Made by a program: the position numbers and the translations under genes. From assembly GCF_900496995.4 (NCBI RefSeq), contig NC_044012.1, positions 4,030,001 through 4,094,000 on the forward strand: a DNA stretch of 64,000 nt, written 5' to 3'. The stretch is from Aquila chrysaetos chrysaetos (Eukaryota; Chordata; Aves; Accipitriformes; Accipitridae). Each line of letters begins with the position of its first letter. Positions within the stretch are counted from its first letter, which is position 1. The notes under the pieces were generated by a model. The model was not told the DNA's origin. It ran no database searches and saw nothing but the letters and a program-made list of their open reading frames with translations. This document shows positions 63,101 to 64,000 of this stretch, in pieces.

Positions 63101-64000
63101 TTTCATATTCAAGGTAAAGCAAGGAGATGATGCAGGCAGTGTTTCCACACTGATGCTTTCCTAAGAACAGAACTGTAAGTTTTCTCTCTCAGACTAAACA
63201 GGACACAAGAACTGATTTGGACTTGAGCTGCATATCATGCACAGTAGAAAGATTGGTACAAAATGCATTCACCAGTATAATTTCAAAACCCCAGTATAAT
63301 ACATAGATTGCTCACCTAGTTTCTTTGGCTATTTCTTTTATCACATATTAACAGACCTTTCATATAAGCTTTTAAACATTGCTTTCAGTGGGAAGTTCAC
63401 CTTCAAAAGCACATGGCACCATGTCTTTAAGAATTAGTAGGATGGTACATACACTACAGCAATGAAAAGGCAGCCAAACAAAATGATAGAATGCAGAAAA
63501 TTTAACACAGGAAAATGTACATTGAACAAGAAGTTCCTAGAAAAAGTATTTGATACACCATCAGTTAACATTTAAATCACCAACTTTTCTATTTATTCCT
63601 AACACATATCATAATGGGGAAAACATTTTAACTTATCCCTCCTCACTAACAATTGCAGGTGGTGCTTGTCAGCTTTGAAAATTTTATCTCTAAAGCTGTC
63701 ACATATCTTCTCTCTTTTTACACAAGTGTTTTACTAGCGATAGATAGTCAGAGAAAGCTAACTTCTAACCTTGATTTTCACCTTTTGCATTTAAATGCAT
63801 AACTAAGAACATGCCGGGTATTGGCTAGTTCTAGAAGCTATCCAATCAAGGAATCTAAATACTGTGGTAGTTGAAAAACTGCCACACTGTCAGTTTATAC
63901 ATCCATTAATCCCAATGAGCAGAGCTTACCAACAAGCTAGGTTTTATTTATTCTAAAAATTTATAAGTATTTTCTAACATCAAAACCATTCGAGAATTTT

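Larger units (their letters stand above)
53901..64000. other. intergenic, no gene recognised
   Basis: AT-leaning unique sequence with a T19 tract at 57561-57579, an A18 tract at 58472-58489 and a MIR-like remnant near 60.05-60.12 kb. The longest open frame (minus strand, 55672-56331) has no recognisable domain and is not called. Confidence 0.5.

Overview
This window is vertebrate nuclear DNA, most probably from a bird. It has one well-supported protein-coding gene with four exons and GT-AG introns, a CR1 LINE 3' end, two solo retroviral LTRs of a kind I recognise from avian genomes, a few ancient MIR-like SINE remnants, and otherwise low repeat density. There is no prokaryotic gene organisation. 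Most open frames in the window are chance ORFs or shadows of tandem repeats.

Layout. Positions 1-1187 are the 5' flank, CpG-rich promoter and 5'UTR of COTL1 (coactosin-like protein), with a 10-copy 11-bp array (438-547), C-runs and a TCC/CCT tract. The COTL1 coding exons are 1188-1264, 1827-1909, 11971-12128 and 21256-21366 on the + strand. Joined, they give a complete 142-residue ADF-homology protein, the usual length for this family. The 3'UTR runs to about 22.61 kb and ends at an AATAAA at 22590-22595. From there to 64000 (about 41 kb) I find no gene. That part holds a small isolated CpG-rich patch (about 25.44-25.60 kb), a CR1 fragment (37.0-37.3 kb), MIR-like fragments, two LTRs (45014-45441 and 48250-48806), homopolymer tracts and a perfect 16-bp inverted repeat (53859-53900).

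The most unusual feature is intron 1 of COTL1. This 562-bp intron is largely a tandem array of its own 3' splice site. Six perfect-period 48-bp units (1539-1826) lie directly against exon 2. Each unit holds a copy of the first ~15 bases of exon 2, a long pyrimidine tract and a single AG in the same context as the real acceptor. In five of the six units a G-to-C difference from the exon turns the exon-start copy into CTGAC, a good branch-point match, 43 nt before the next AG. Because 48 is a multiple of 3 and the units contain no stop, use of any of the six upstream AGs would insert 16 to 96 residues in frame between Trp26 and Val27. Five older, irregular copies lie further upstream. Whether these acceptors are used is not known from sequence alone.
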